Source of the DNA: an uncultured Clostridia bacterium
GTDB taxonomy: Bacteria; Bacillota; Clostridia; Oscillospirales; Acutalibacteraceae
Reading direction: 5' to 3'
Length of the DNA: 33,990 bases
NCBI GenBank assembly: GCA_946627725.1
Contig: CAMOVW010000007.1
Span: forward strand, 1-33,990
The stretch's first letter is position 1. Each line of letters starts with the position of its first letter. A program made the translations under genes and the position numbers. This document shows, in pieces, positions 1 through 9,692 of the stretch. The notes under the pieces are model-generated. The model was given only the letters and a program-made list of their open reading frames with translations, did no database searches and had not been told where the DNA came from.

Positions 1-1045
1 CCCACTCCTGCAGCACGGTATCAAAGAAACTCTCGATATAGGCGCGGGCTTCATCGTTGTATAGATCCAGCGTGTAGGCGCCGCCCCATGCAACAACGCC
101 GAGAATCGGCTTGCCGTTCGGATACTTCACAACCCAATCGGGATGCTTTTTGTAGGTTTCGGATTTGATCTGCACGCTGAAGGGCGCCATCCAGATACCT
201 GCAAGATATCCCTTTTCATGTATCTGATTGGCAATATACTTCATGCCTTTCGGAAACTTTTTGGGATTTTTTGCGGTCCAATCGCCCACAAACGTTTCGT
301 ATCCGTCGTCGATCTGGAATACGGAAACACTGTCTTTCACAATGTCAAGTGCGTTCAGATCCCGCAGAATGATCTTTTCATCAATTTTCTGGAAGTAGTT
401 ATACCACGAAGTGTAACCGCTCATATGTTCTACTACGGGTTTCTTTACGCCCATCGCTTTGAAATAAGCGTCGAAAACATCGTTATACGTACCGTTGAAG
501 ATCGCTACGTCAAAGAGTTCGTAGCGTTCGCCTGCTTCAAGCGTTACGCCCTCAACGTCTTTGGAAAGAGTGAGAGTGTTGCGAAGCATGTCGGCATAAA
601 TTACGGTAAAGCCCTGCCGCTCCGTGAGTGAGCCGATCAGCCGTACGCTATCGTCATTTTTGATATAGGTGTAGCAGTGGCTTACAAAGGAGCCGACTTC
701 TGTGGGGAAATCAACAAACCGGGTATCGGCGGAGATGCCTGCAAGGTATTTGAGGCGGCCTTTCGCAATGCCGATGATGGGCTGCATCTTATCTTCAAGG
801 GCGTATTCACGGGATGTGGTCCAGCTCTGGTAGCCGTTGCCGAAGAATTTATCTCCCGCTTTGAATTCATAATCGAAATCAAGATCAACACGGTGCATGG
901 TAAGGCGTTTTTTTGCTGTAACAGCCGCCTTTACATGCTCCGCCGTAATATCGTATTCCAGCAAGAAAGCGGTGTTGTCCTGTGTGCGGTCAACATATTT
1001 TATGCCGTTGGTATAATAGGTGAATTCCGTGTTTACAAGCCGCAT
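1..1045 (-). CDS. Alpha-galactosidase / melibiase-like GH36-type glycoside hydrolase, C-terminal part cut by window edge
   Basis: Reverse-strand reading from ATG at 1045 stays open to base 1: MRLVNTEFTYYTNGIKYVDRTQ...FFGNGYQSWTTSREYAL...VSVFQIDDGYETFVGDWTAKNPKKFPKGMKYIANQIHEKGYLAGIWMAPF... The FQIDDGYE..GDW and GIWMAPF motifs are typical of GH36/melibiase. Missing from the ORF track because no stop lies in the window. Confidence 0.88.
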   Translation of the reverse strand, partial: MRLVNTEFTYYTNGIKYVDRTQDNTAFLLEYDITAEHVKAAVTAKKRLTMHRVDLDFDYEFKAGDKFFGNGYQSWTTSREYALEDKMQPIIGIAKGRLKYLAGISADTRFVDFPTEVGSFVSHCYTYIKNDDSVRLIGSLTERQGFTVIYADMLRNTLTLSKDVEGVTLEAGERYELFDVAIFNGTYNDVFDAYFKAMGVKKPVVEHMSGYTSWYNYFQKIDEKIILRDLNALDIVKDSVSVFQIDDGYETFVGDWTAKNPKKFPKGMKYIANQIHEKGYLAGIWMAPFSVQIKSETYKKHPDWVVKYPNGKPILGVVAWGGAYTLDLYNDEARAYIESFFDTVLQEW

Positions 1046-1070
1046 GGTATCCTCTCCTCTGATAAAATGA

Positions 1071-3482
1071 TTATTTTACAACGATATTTACAAGGCGCCC
1101 CTTAACGTACAGCTCCTTGATCACTGTCTTTCCGTCGATGAACGGAAGAACCGCTGGTTCTGCTTTTGCCTTTGCGATGGCTGCGTCCGCCTCCGCGTCT
1201 GCGGGAATCACGATCTTTGCGCGTACTTTACCGTTGATCTGCACGGCGATCTCTATTTCATCGTCCACGCATTTTGCCTCGTCGTATTCCGGCCAGGGCG
1301 TAACCGCAAGAAGGGTATTGTTGCCGATGGCTTCGTTGATCTCTTCGGTAACGTGGGGGGCGATGGGGTTCAGCAGGGCAATAAAGGTTTCAAGCTCTTT
1401 GCGTGTGATGCTGCCTGCGGCGTAGATCTGGTTGAGCAGGGTCATCAGCGCGGCGATCGCGGTATTGTATTTCAACGTTTCAAGGTCGTCCGAAACCTTT
1501 TTGATGGTTTTGTGGAAGGAGGATTCCAGCCCTTTGGAGAAAGAATCTCCCTCTTTCATGATGTTTGTAAGGCCCCATACGCGGTCAATAAAACGCTTGC
1601 AGCCCATTACGCTGCTTTCGCTCCAGGGGGCGGCTTTTTCATAATCGCCCATAAACAGCACGTAAGTGCGCAGTACGTCCGCGCCGAGTGCGTCTACAAC
1701 GTCGTTGGGATCCACTACGTTGCCTTTCGATTTGCTCATCTTTTCGCCGTCCGGCCCAAGGATGAGGCCCTGCGCCGTGCGCTTGGCATAGGGTTCTTTG
1801 TAGGGTACTTCGCCGATATCGTACAGGAAGCGGTGCCAGAAACGGGAATAGATCAGATGACGGGTAACATGCTCCATACCGCCGTTGTACCAATCCACCT
1901 GACCCCAGTATTTCAGTTTATCTGCGTCTGCGAAACGCTCGTTGTTATGGGGATCGATATAGCGCAGAAAATACCAGGAGGAACCTGCCCACTGGGGCAT
2001 GGTATCGGTTTCTCTGCGGGCTTTGCCGCCGCATTTCGGGCAGGTGCAGTTTACGAAGGATTCGATTTTTGCCAGGGGGCTCTCGCCGTCGGACCCGGGG
2101 GCGAAATTCTGTACCTCCGGCAAACGGAGGGGCAGTTCATCGTAAGGAACGGGCACCATACCGCAGGTATCGCAGTAAACGATCGGGATCGGTTCGCCCC
2201 AATAGCGCTGGCGGTTGAAGGCCCAGTCTTTCATCTTATACTGAACGCCGGCTTCGCCCACGCCTTTTTCTTCCAGATATTTCACCATGGCGGCGATGGA
2301 ATCCTTTTTGTTTGTGTAGCCGTTCAGAAAGTCGGAATTCACCATCTCGCCGTCGCCGGAATAGGCTTCTTTTTCGATATCGCCGCCTTTGATCACTTCA
2401 ACGATATCAGCGCCGAATTTTTTAGCAAAGTCGTAGTCTCTCTGATCGTGTGCGGGAACCGCCATGATTGCGCCTGTGCCGTACCCCATCATAACGTAAT
2501 CGGAAATGAAAATCGGGATCTCTTTTCCGCTGACCGGGTTCACTGCGCTGAAGCCGCTGAGTTTTACGCCGGTTTTCTCTTTAACCAGCTGCGTGCGTTC
2601 AAACTCTGTTTTTTTTGCGCAGGCGGCGCGGTAGGCTTCAACGTCGGCAAAGTTTTCGATTTTGTCTTTGTACGTATCCAGCAGCGGATGCTCCGGCGCC
2701 ATTACCATAAAGGTAACGCCGAAAAGCGTATCGGGGCGGGTTGTGTAAACGCGAAGCTTTTCGTCGGTATCTTTGATGCTGAAGTTTACAAAAGCGCCGG
2801 TGGATCTGCCGATCCAGTTTTCCTGCTGCAGGCGGATGTTGGGCAGGAAGTTCACTTCGTCAAGCCCCTCCAGCAGTTTATCGGCATATTTCGTAATACG
2901 AAGATACCATACGTCTTTGGATTTTTGAATGATGTCTGAATGGCAGATATCGCATTTGCCGCCCTGGGAATCTTCATTGGAAAGAACGACCTTGCAGGAA
3001 GGGCAGTAGTTGACCAGCGTTTTATCGCGGAAGGCAAGTCCGTTTTCAAACATCTTAAGAAAGATCCACTGGGTCCATTTGTAATAATCTTCCTGCGTGG
3101 TATCGATCACACGGTCCCAATCGAAAGAGAAGCCTACTTTTTTCAGCTGAGAGGTGAATTTTTTGATATTCATATCGGTGACCTTGCGGGGATGGATGCC
3201 GGTTTTAATGGCATAGTTCTCCGTGGGAAGGCCGTATGCGTCGAACCCGATTGGGAACAGTACGTTATATCCCTGCATTCTGCGTTTGCGGGAAACCACC
3301 TCAAGACCGGAATAGGCCTTGATATGCCCAACGTGCATGCCGGCGCCGCTGGGATAGGGGAATTCCACCAGCGCATAAAATTTCGGTTTGTCAGAGCCGT
3401 CCACAGCTTTGAAAACGCCTTCTTTTTCCCAGCGTTCCTGCCATTTTTTTTCTGCGGACTTGAAATCGTAGTTCATATTCAT
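1071..3482 (-). CDS. leuS: Leucine--tRNA ligase
   Basis: ORF 1071..3701; start trimmed to MNMNYDFKSAEKKWQERW at 3482, preceded by GGAGGAAT. HIGH-type motif (GAGMHVGH), KMSKS motif (GEKMSKSKGNVV), LeuRS order FPYPSG...GFDAYGLPTENYA. Confidence 0.96.
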   Translation of the reverse strand: MNMNYDFKSAEKKWQERWEKEGVFKAVDGSDKPKFYALVEFPYPSGAGMHVGHIKAYSGLEVVSRKRRMQGYNVLFPIGFDAYGLPTENYAIKTGIHPRKVTDMNIKKFTSQLKKVGFSFDWDRVIDTTQEDYYKWTQWIFLKMFENGLAFRDKTLVNYCPSCKVVLSNEDSQGGKCDICHSDIIQKSKDVWYLRITKYADKLLEGLDEVNFLPNIRLQQENWIGRSTGAFVNFSIKDTDEKLRVYTTRPDTLFGVTFMVMAPEHPLLDTYKDKIENFADVEAYRAACAKKTEFERTQLVKEKTGVKLSGFSAVNPVSGKEIPIFISDYVMMGYGTGAIMAVPAHDQRDYDFAKKFGADIVEVIKGGDIEKEAYSGDGEMVNSDFLNGYTNKKDSIAAMVKYLEEKGVGEAGVQYKMKDWAFNRQRYWGEPIPIVYCDTCGMVPVPYDELPLRLPEVQNFAPGSDGESPLAKIESFVNCTCPKCGGKARRETDTMPQWAGSSWYFLRYIDPHNNERFADADKLKYWGQVDWYNGGMEHVTRHLIYSRFWHRFLYDIGEVPYKEPYAKRTAQGLILGPDGEKMSKSKGNVVDPNDVVDALGADVLRTYVLFMGDYEKAAPWSESSVMGCKRFIDRVWGLTNIMKEGDSFSKGLESSFHKTIKKVSDDLETLKYNTAIAALMTLLNQIYAAGSITRKELETFIALLNPIAPHVTEEINEAIGNNTLLAVTPWPEYDEAKCVDDEIEIAVQINGKVRAKIVIPADAEADAAIAKAKAEPAVLPFIDGKTVIKELYVKGRLVNIVVK

Positions 3483-3513
3483 ATTCCTCCAGTAAAAAAG
3501 CAAATATATAATT

Positions 3514-3542
3514 AAGGTAACATAAAATAAAGAATAAGTCAA
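3514..3542 (-). promoter_or_regulatory. Possible sigma-A-type promoter for leuS
   Basis: Reverse strand TTGACT-N17-TACCTT; good -35, weak -10. Confidence 0.35.
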
Positions 3543-3555
3543 TAAAAACGTATGT

Positions 3556-3596
3556 AAAAAAACGGCCCGCGCCAAAAAAGAATTCGGCGCGGACGC
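3556..3596 (-). terminator. Rho-independent terminator downstream of the symporter gene
   Basis: Reverse strand GCGTCCGCGCC-gaattctttttt-GGCGCGGGCC followed by a T run; GC-rich inverted repeat just after the stop at 3622. Confidence 0.75.
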
Positions 3597-3621
3597 GGCA
3601 AAATATAAATGTGAAGCGGGA

Positions 3622-5166
3622 TCAGTTTTCGTCGGAAAGCGCTTCCTTCTGAGATACCAGAACTTTTTCCTCATAACAGGCAAAGGCGTCTTCCACAACA
3701 TTTATATCCGGCTTCGGCGTGATCAGTGAAACAAGCGGTACGATCACAAGGCCTGCGATCATGCAGAACGCGCCGGCGTTGATGGGGGACTGCAGAAATT
3801 TCGGGAAAAGAGGCTTCCAGAACATGTTCGCGATCATAACGACCGAGGAGAAGATAAAAGATACCCAGCAGGCGATTTTTGACGTCTTTTTCCAGTAAAG
3901 ACCGTACAGGAACGGAGCAAGAAATGCGCCGGCCAGCGCGCCCCAAGATACGCCCATAAGTTGTGCGATAAAGGTTACGTTCTGTTTATATTGAATGATT
4001 GCGATCACAACGGAGATGATGATGAAAACAAGAATCAGTATGCGCATGATAAGCACCTGTTTTTTCTCGCTCATCTTTTTTACAATGTGGCCTTTCAGCA
4101 GATCAAGCGTTAATGTGGAGCTGGAGGTAAGCACCAGGGAAGAAAGTGTGCTCATGGATGCGGAAAGAACAAGAACGATCACAACCGCCAGCAAAATCTC
4201 GGGCAGGCCGGAGAGCATGGTGGGGATCACGGAATCGTAGCCGTTGGCGGCGATGTCGATTTTATCGGAGAACAATCTGCCGAAGCCGCCGAGGAAATAA
4301 CAACCGCCCGCCACTACAATGGCAAATAACGTGGAAACTACGGTGCCTGTTGAAATGGATTTTTCGCTTTTGATGGCATAAAACTTTTGTACCATCTGCG
4401 GAAGACCCCATGTGCCGAGAGATGTGAGGATCACTACGCCGATCAGATTCGGAATATCCGGGCCGAAAAAGCTTGCGAAGATACCGGGGGTAGACGATAC
4501 GGATTCGTCTGTGATCTGGGCGAGGCCGTTAAGTGCGCCGGTAAGTCCGCCGTTATTCTGCAGTACCACAACGATTACGGCAGTGATACCGATCAGCATA
4601 ATAATACCCTGAATAAAATCGTTGATTGCCGTGGCCATATAGCCGCCTGCAATTACGTAAACCGCTGTGAGCACAGCCATGCCGATCACACACCACTCAT
4701 AAGGAATGTTAAACGCCATACCGAACAGCCGGGAAAGACCATTGTAAACGGACGCCGTATAAGGAATCAAAAAAATAAACGTGATAACGGATGCCGCGAT
4801 TTTCAGTGCGGGGCTGCCGTAACGGGCTTCAAAAAACTGCGGCATTGTAGCGGAGTTCAGGTGCTGCGTCATGATACGCGTACGTCTTCCGAGAACGACC
4901 CATGCGAGCAACGAACCGAGCAGGGCATTGCCGATACCCGCCCATGTGGTGGCAATGCCGTATTTCCAGCCGAACTGACCTGCATAACCTACAAACACTA
5001 CAGCGCTGAAGTAAGATGTGCCATAGGCGAAAGCCGTAAGCCACGGCCCGACTGACCTGCCGCCGAGCACAAAACCGTTAACGTCGGTTGCGTGTTTGCG
5101 GCAATAGATGCCGATACCGATCATAATACCAAAAAACAGAACAAGGATCGCAATTTTGTAAACCAT
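3622..5166 (-). CDS. Sodium:solute symporter (SSS) family permease
   Basis: ORF 3622..5235; start trimmed to MVYKIAILVLFFGIMIGIGIYCRKH at 5166 with upstream AAGGAGG. Many TM segments; FVLGGRSVGPWLTAFAYGTSYFSAVVFVGYAGQFGWKYG and GGYMATAINDFIQGIIMLIG are SSS-family motifs. Confidence 0.9.
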   Translation of the reverse strand: MVYKIAILVLFFGIMIGIGIYCRKHATDVNGFVLGGRSVGPWLTAFAYGTSYFSAVVFVGYAGQFGWKYGIATTWAGIGNALLGSLLAWVVLGRRTRIMTQHLNSATMPQFFEARYGSPALKIAASVITFIFLIPYTASVYNGLSRLFGMAFNIPYEWCVIGMAVLTAVYVIAGGYMATAINDFIQGIIMLIGITAVIVVVLQNNGGLTGALNGLAQITDESVSSTPGIFASFFGPDIPNLIGVVILTSLGTWGLPQMVQKFYAIKSEKSISTGTVVSTLFAIVVAGGCYFLGGFGRLFSDKIDIAANGYDSVIPTMLSGLPEILLAVVIVLVLSASMSTLSSLVLTSSSTLTLDLLKGHIVKKMSEKKQVLIMRILILVFIIISVVIAIIQYKQNVTFIAQLMGVSWGALAGAFLAPFLYGLYWKKTSKIACWVSFIFSSVVMIANMFWKPLFPKFLQSPINAGAFCMIAGLVIVPLVSLITPKPDINVVEDAFACYEEKVLVSQKEALSDEN

Positions 5167-5296
5167 AGGGATCAACCTCCTTCTGAAAATGCAAATTATC
5201 CATATTATAATCCCCCCGTAACGGAAAAGCAACACCGAAAAATGCTTAAAATTTAATGATTTGAAATAAAATATTTCATTAGAGAATATTTTTTAC

Positions 5297-5325
5297 TTGA
5301 CATTTTCAGCGTAAGTGATGATAAT
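5297..5325 (+). promoter_or_regulatory. Predicted sigma-A-type promoter for murC
   Basis: TTGACA (5297-5302)-N17-GATAAT (5320-5325), 47 nt upstream of the murC ATG. Confidence 0.7.
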
Positions 5326-5372
5326 ATAAGAAATATTAAATCTTAAATAACAACAAAACGGAGTTTTTATAT

Positions 5373-6749
5373 ATGTTTGAAATCGATCGATTGCTTGAAA
5401 CCGTAAAGCGTATCCATTTTATCGGGATCGGCGGCGCAGGGATGTGTCCGCTTGCCGAGATCCTTCACGAAAAGGGGTATCAGCTTTCGGGATCCGATAA
5501 CAACGAAACCGACACGCTCAACCGTGTGCGCAACCTCGGCATCCCCGTGGTGCTCGGCCAGAAAGCGGAAAACATCGGCGACGCCGAGATGGTTGTTTAT
5601 ACCGCTGCGCTTCTTCCGGATAATCCCGAGCTGGTAGCCGCCCGTGAGATGGGCGTGCCGACGTTTGAGCGCAGCAAGCTTTTCGGCGCGGTAACGCGTA
5701 AATTCGGGAACTGCATCGGCGTTTGCGGTACCCACGGAAAAACAACAACAACGTCTATGGTTACGCAGATGCTTCTCGGCGCGGGGGTCGATACCTCCGC
5801 CGTGATCGGCGGCAAGCTGCCTCTGATCGGCGCAAACGGCCGTACCGGTAAAGATGATATGATCGTTGTAGAGGCCTGTGAGTTTGCGAATACGTTTCTG
5901 GATCTGAGCCCCAGCGTTGCCGTGATTCTGAACGTAGATGCGGATCATCTGGAGTTTTTTAAAACCATGGATAATCTCGTAGCGGCCTTCGGTAAGTTTG
6001 CCGCTTTGGCGCGGGACGCCGTGATCTATAACGGGGACGATGAAAAAACGCTGCGCGCCGTAGCGATGGCCGGCGACAAAAAGAAGATCTCCTTCGGATA
6101 TGCGGATTCCAACGATTGGTATGCGGAAAATATTACGTTCCATCGCGGCGCGTTCCCGGTGTTTGACGTCATGTATCGCGGTGAGAAAAAAGGCCATGTT
6201 CAGCTCGGCGTGCCCGGGCAGCATAACGTGCTGAATGCGCTTGCCGCCATTGCTGCTGCCGATTTTGCCGGTGCGGATATGGAAAAAGCGCTTGAAGCGC
6301 TTGAACAGTTCGGCGGCGCCGGACGGCGATTTGAAATTCTGGGGGAATTCAACGGGATCACCATCGCCGATGATTACGCGCACCATCCCGCGGAATTGAA
6401 AGTGACTTTGGAAGCCGCGAAAAAAATGGATTATAAACGTGTGTGGGCAGTGTTCCAGCCCTTTACTTTCTCACGCACATATATGCTTCTTGATGATTTC
6501 GCGGACGTACTGAAAATCGCCGATAAAGTTGTTATGACGGAGATCATGGGCTCCCGCGAGGTGAATACCTATGATATCCACACCTGGCAGCTTGCCGAAA
6601 AAATAGAAGGCAGCGTTTGGTTCGATAGTTTTGATACCATTGCCCAGTATTTGTACGATAACCTTGAAGAGGGCGATCTTATGATCACGCTCGGATGCGG
6701 CGACGTGTATAAGATTGCAAAGAAGCTGATAAAACTCTATAATAAATGA
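5373..6749 (+). CDS. murC: UDP-N-acetylmuramate--L-alanine ligase
   Basis: IHFIGIGGAGMCPLAEILHEKGYQLSGSDNNET at the N-terminus, GVCGTHGKTTTTSM P-loop, DDYAHHPAEL; Mur ligase of MurC type. Confidence 0.95.
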   Translation: MFEIDRLLETVKRIHFIGIGGAGMCPLAEILHEKGYQLSGSDNNETDTLNRVRNLGIPVVLGQKAENIGDAEMVVYTAALLPDNPELVAAREMGVPTFERSKLFGAVTRKFGNCIGVCGTHGKTTTTSMVTQMLLGAGVDTSAVIGGKLPLIGANGRTGKDDMIVVEACEFANTFLDLSPSVAVILNVDADHLEFFKTMDNLVAAFGKFAALARDAVIYNGDDEKTLRAVAMAGDKKKISFGYADSNDWYAENITFHRGAFPVFDVMYRGEKKGHVQLGVPGQHNVLNALAAIAAADFAGADMEKALEALEQFGGAGRRFEILGEFNGITIADDYAHHPAELKVTLEAAKKMDYKRVWAVFQPFTFSRTYMLLDDFADVLKIADKVVMTEIMGSREVNTYDIHTWQLAEKIEGSVWFDSFDTIAQYLYDNLEEGDLMITLGCGDVYKIAKKLIKLYNK

Positions 6750-6767
6750 GTGAAAGGAGCGGCGTTT

Positions 6768-7361
6768 ATGCGTGTGATCAAGCCGGGTGAAAAACTGAGC
6801 AAGAAGGAACTTCGTTATTTTGCGAGAATGGCGGGGGAGGCGTATGTTAACGACCCGGTGCATGCTTACGCCACAAAAGACCCGAATCAGAGAAAAAAGT
6901 TCGTGTATCATTTTATGATGGAACGGCTCAATACCTCTAACGGGGAAGATTATTTTTATATTGACGACGAGAACCGCGGCGTCTGCGTATGGCGGCAGGC
7001 ACATAATGAATACGGTGTTCTTGATTTTCTGAAGTGTCTGGATTGGCTGTATCTCTATATTCTGTTTCCCCGTACGCTGCGCACGCTGGCCGCTTATAAA
7101 CCGCTGGATGTGAAAGTGTTCGACGACAACTGCTGGATCATCTCCCCCGTATTTGTTGCGCCGGAGCATCAGGGTAAAGGGATCGCAACGGAGCTGATCA
7201 CCAAAAGCATGGAGGATCTATCAAAAAAGGGGTACACGTTCGGCCTGGAAGCGCAGGATGACGCTAACGTTCGGTTTTATGAAAAACTTGGGTTTGAAAC
7301 GATTGCCACCGCGCGGTATGAAAAAGGCAATATCACGCACCGTATGATGGTCAAAAAGTAA
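6768..7361 (+). CDS. GNAT-family N-acetyltransferase
   Basis: ATG at 6768 with SD gaaaggagc; VFVAPEHQGKGIATELITKSMEDLSKKGYTFGLEAQDDANVRFYEKLGFE is the acetyl-CoA binding core. Confidence 0.85.
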   Translation: MRVIKPGEKLSKKELRYFARMAGEAYVNDPVHAYATKDPNQRKKFVYHFMMERLNTSNGEDYFYIDDENRGVCVWRQAHNEYGVLDFLKCLDWLYLYILFPRTLRTLAAYKPLDVKVFDDNCWIISPVFVAPEHQGKGIATELITKSMEDLSKKGYTFGLEAQDDANVRFYEKLGFETIATARYEKGNITHRMMVKK

Positions 7362-7375
7362 TCGAATAATAATGG

Positions 7376-7413
7376 AAAAAGACTGTGCCCGATAGCGAGA
7401 GCACAGTCTTTTT
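7376..7413. terminator. Bidirectional intrinsic terminator between convergent genes
   Basis: aaaaagactgtgc-ccgatagcgaga-gcacagtcttttt, perfect 13-bp inverted repeat with A/T tracts. Confidence 0.88.
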
Positions 7414-7415
7414 AG

Positions 7416-9683
7416 TCAGTATCTGATTGTTATGTTTCCGTCGGCGGTTGCGTTAACAACTGCATTTCCGTCTTCGTTTCGGTTGATCTCAACATGGATC
7501 GTACCTTCGGGCCTGATCATTGTACAGGAGATATGATTCAGGGAGGGAACGTCTGCCGGATGGATCTCAACCTCTGTGTAGCCCGGTTTGTCTTCAAACC
7601 GTTTGATGCCGGCGAGCTCACTGAAAAAGTATTCATTTACGGCGCCGAACATCGGATGGCACAGGGAATCGCATCCGTCCCAATTCTCCCATAGGGTATT
7701 GGTGCCGCCCCTCTTCATATTATAAAAAGAATTCTCGGTTTCATTCGTCAGCAGACGGAATGCAATTTCGCCTTCGCCCAAACGGAACAGGGTGCGTATG
7801 ACAAGATCTGTTCCGAAAATACCGGTATCAAATTCTCCGAGCGCATCATATTTGCCGATCAGGTTTTGCTTTGTGCGTTCATCGCCCAGCCCCAGATCCA
7901 CGGCAAACGCGTCGGCACCCTGCACGCCGCCGCAATATGAACCGGTTTCCGGATCAAAAAATGCGTTATTCAGAGCTTCGATCTCCGATTTTTTGAGTGC
8001 TTCAAAATATGCGGCGTCGTCGGGGGCGCTGAGCAGAACCGCCGTTTTTTCGCATATCTCAAGGCATTTGATAAAGAAATATGTATTGACAAAAGGTACA
8101 GGTATTTCGATACGGTTATGCGGCGGGCACCAATCGCCGAGGCACCATCCGCCTTTTTCTCCCCGTACAACAAGGCCGTTTTCGCTGTGATCGATCAGAT
8201 ATCCGATATACGCTTTCATGGAATGGTAGGAAACGCGAAGCGCACTGATATCGTTATAAAACTGATAATAGCGCCACGGTACGATAACGGCTGCGCCGCC
8301 CCAGCCGCCCGGCCCGCCGCCGCCGCCGAAAAACGGGGCGGTGTGCTGTACATGGCCGTTATGGATGTCCTGACAATCGCGGATATCCTGCATCCATTTT
8401 TTATAGGCCTGCCGCATATCGAAGGTTGACATTGCCGCGCCGGTGCAAAGCTGACCGTCGCCGGTATAACCGAGCCGCTCGCGGTGCGGGCAATCGGACG
8501 GGATATTTCCGTGGATATTTGCCGTTTGCGTGTTTACATAGGCGTTAAAGATCCAATTCAGCGTTTCATTGTCGCTTTCAAAGAAGCCGGTTTGCCTGAT
8601 CGGCGTATGTACTTTAATGAATTTTACGATCTCTCCGGAGCCTGTGAGTTCAATATAGCGGGATGCGTGCCACAGGAACTCGTTATGCGCCTCTGTAACG
8701 GGCGGCGTAAGCAAAAAGCAGTCGGTTTGCGCCCGCCAATCGCCGCCCGTGTAATGCAAAAGCAGCTCGTTGTTTTCGTTGATCTTATCGGCGTATCGGA
8801 GAAAGATGCGAAGATTTCTGCGATTGGGGTCGGCGGAGCGCACCAAAGCCCAACCGGAAGCGATTTGACCCAAATCATAGAGGATACGATTTTCACCGCG
8901 ATAGATCACCTTTGGAATGATAACGTCTGTTTCTGCGTCGCCGGGAAAATCCGCTTTGTGAAAATAGGAGAGCGGCTTTTCTTTTGCGATCGGCCGTTTC
9001 CAATCCGCGTCGTTGAAATCCGGCAGGTTCCAGCCCCGGAGATAGCAGGTGTAATCGTGATATTCTCCGTAATACAGGCTGGTGGAGCGGATATGGCTTT
9101 TGTGCCAAACGGTATTATCTGTTGAAGAACAGATCAGGCTTTTCTTGCCTGCGGCGTCTGTAAGCGTCAATGCAAAGAGAAGCAGATTCTCGCCCCACAG
9201 AGGAACTTCCTCTGCGGGGTTTTTGTTGTCTGCGTACCAGCCTGCGCCGATATGCGCGGAGAGCACATTCTTACCGTTTGTAAGATAGGGGAGAATATCG
9301 TATTCGTAATAATAAATACGGTGACTCAACGTGTCGAAAATCGGATAGGAGCAGCCGGACATGTCTCTGGCGGCATAATCGCTTTTCGGCGGGATCAGTT
9401 TTTCATCCGTAATGCGGCGTCCGTTAACGTACGGGGTGAAATAACCAAGCGCCGTAATGCACAGCTTTGCTTCTTTTACGTTCTCTGCGGAAAACACTGT
9501 ACGGGTAAGCACAGCGCTGTCCTGCGGATCGAAGCATAACATTTCGGCATTGTCGAACACGTCGTTTCTTTGAACGAAGATATATTTTTCTCCCTGTTTA
9601 TCAAAAGAAACGCCGTCGGTCGAAAAACCTTGTTTTTCATAATCGGAGAGTTCCGAAAGTTTGATTTCTATATGTTTTTCCAT
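7416..9683 (-). CDS. Alpha-L-rhamnosidase-like glycoside hydrolase (GH78-type)
   Basis: GNIPSDCPHRERLGYTGDGQLCTGAAMSTFDMRQAYKKWMQDIRDCQ plus GGWCLGDWCPP and an NEYFF...PGYTEVEIHP tail typical of bacterial alpha-L-rhamnosidases. No signal peptide. Confidence 0.88.
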   Translation of the reverse strand: MEKHIEIKLSELSDYEKQGFSTDGVSFDKQGEKYIFVQRNDVFDNAEMLCFDPQDSAVLTRTVFSAENVKEAKLCITALGYFTPYVNGRRITDEKLIPPKSDYAARDMSGCSYPIFDTLSHRIYYYEYDILPYLTNGKNVLSAHIGAGWYADNKNPAEEVPLWGENLLLFALTLTDAAGKKSLICSSTDNTVWHKSHIRSTSLYYGEYHDYTCYLRGWNLPDFNDADWKRPIAKEKPLSYFHKADFPGDAETDVIIPKVIYRGENRILYDLGQIASGWALVRSADPNRRNLRIFLRYADKINENNELLLHYTGGDWRAQTDCFLLTPPVTEAHNEFLWHASRYIELTGSGEIVKFIKVHTPIRQTGFFESDNETLNWIFNAYVNTQTANIHGNIPSDCPHRERLGYTGDGQLCTGAAMSTFDMRQAYKKWMQDIRDCQDIHNGHVQHTAPFFGGGGGPGGWGGAAVIVPWRYYQFYNDISALRVSYHSMKAYIGYLIDHSENGLVVRGEKGGWCLGDWCPPHNRIEIPVPFVNTYFFIKCLEICEKTAVLLSAPDDAAYFEALKKSEIEALNNAFFDPETGSYCGGVQGADAFAVDLGLGDERTKQNLIGKYDALGEFDTGIFGTDLVIRTLFRLGEGEIAFRLLTNETENSFYNMKRGGTNTLWENWDGCDSLCHPMFGAVNEYFFSELAGIKRFEDKPGYTEVEIHPADVPSLNHISCTMIRPEGTIHVEINRNEDGNAVVNATADGNITIRY

Positions 9684-9692
9684 AGCATTAAA

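Noticed and set aside
1353-2939. 528-aa + strand ORF opposite leuS
   Set aside because: Antisense to a clear LeuRS coding region; the translation resembles no known family and is explained by codon bias.
3483-3701. N-terminal extension of the leuS ORF up to 3701
   Set aside because: The extension overlaps the upstream symporter's 3' end and terminator; the SD and LeuRS N-terminus support a start at 3482.
5367-6386. 339-aa minus strand ORF opposite murC
   Set aside because: Antisense shadow of MurC, which has all motifs plus a promoter.
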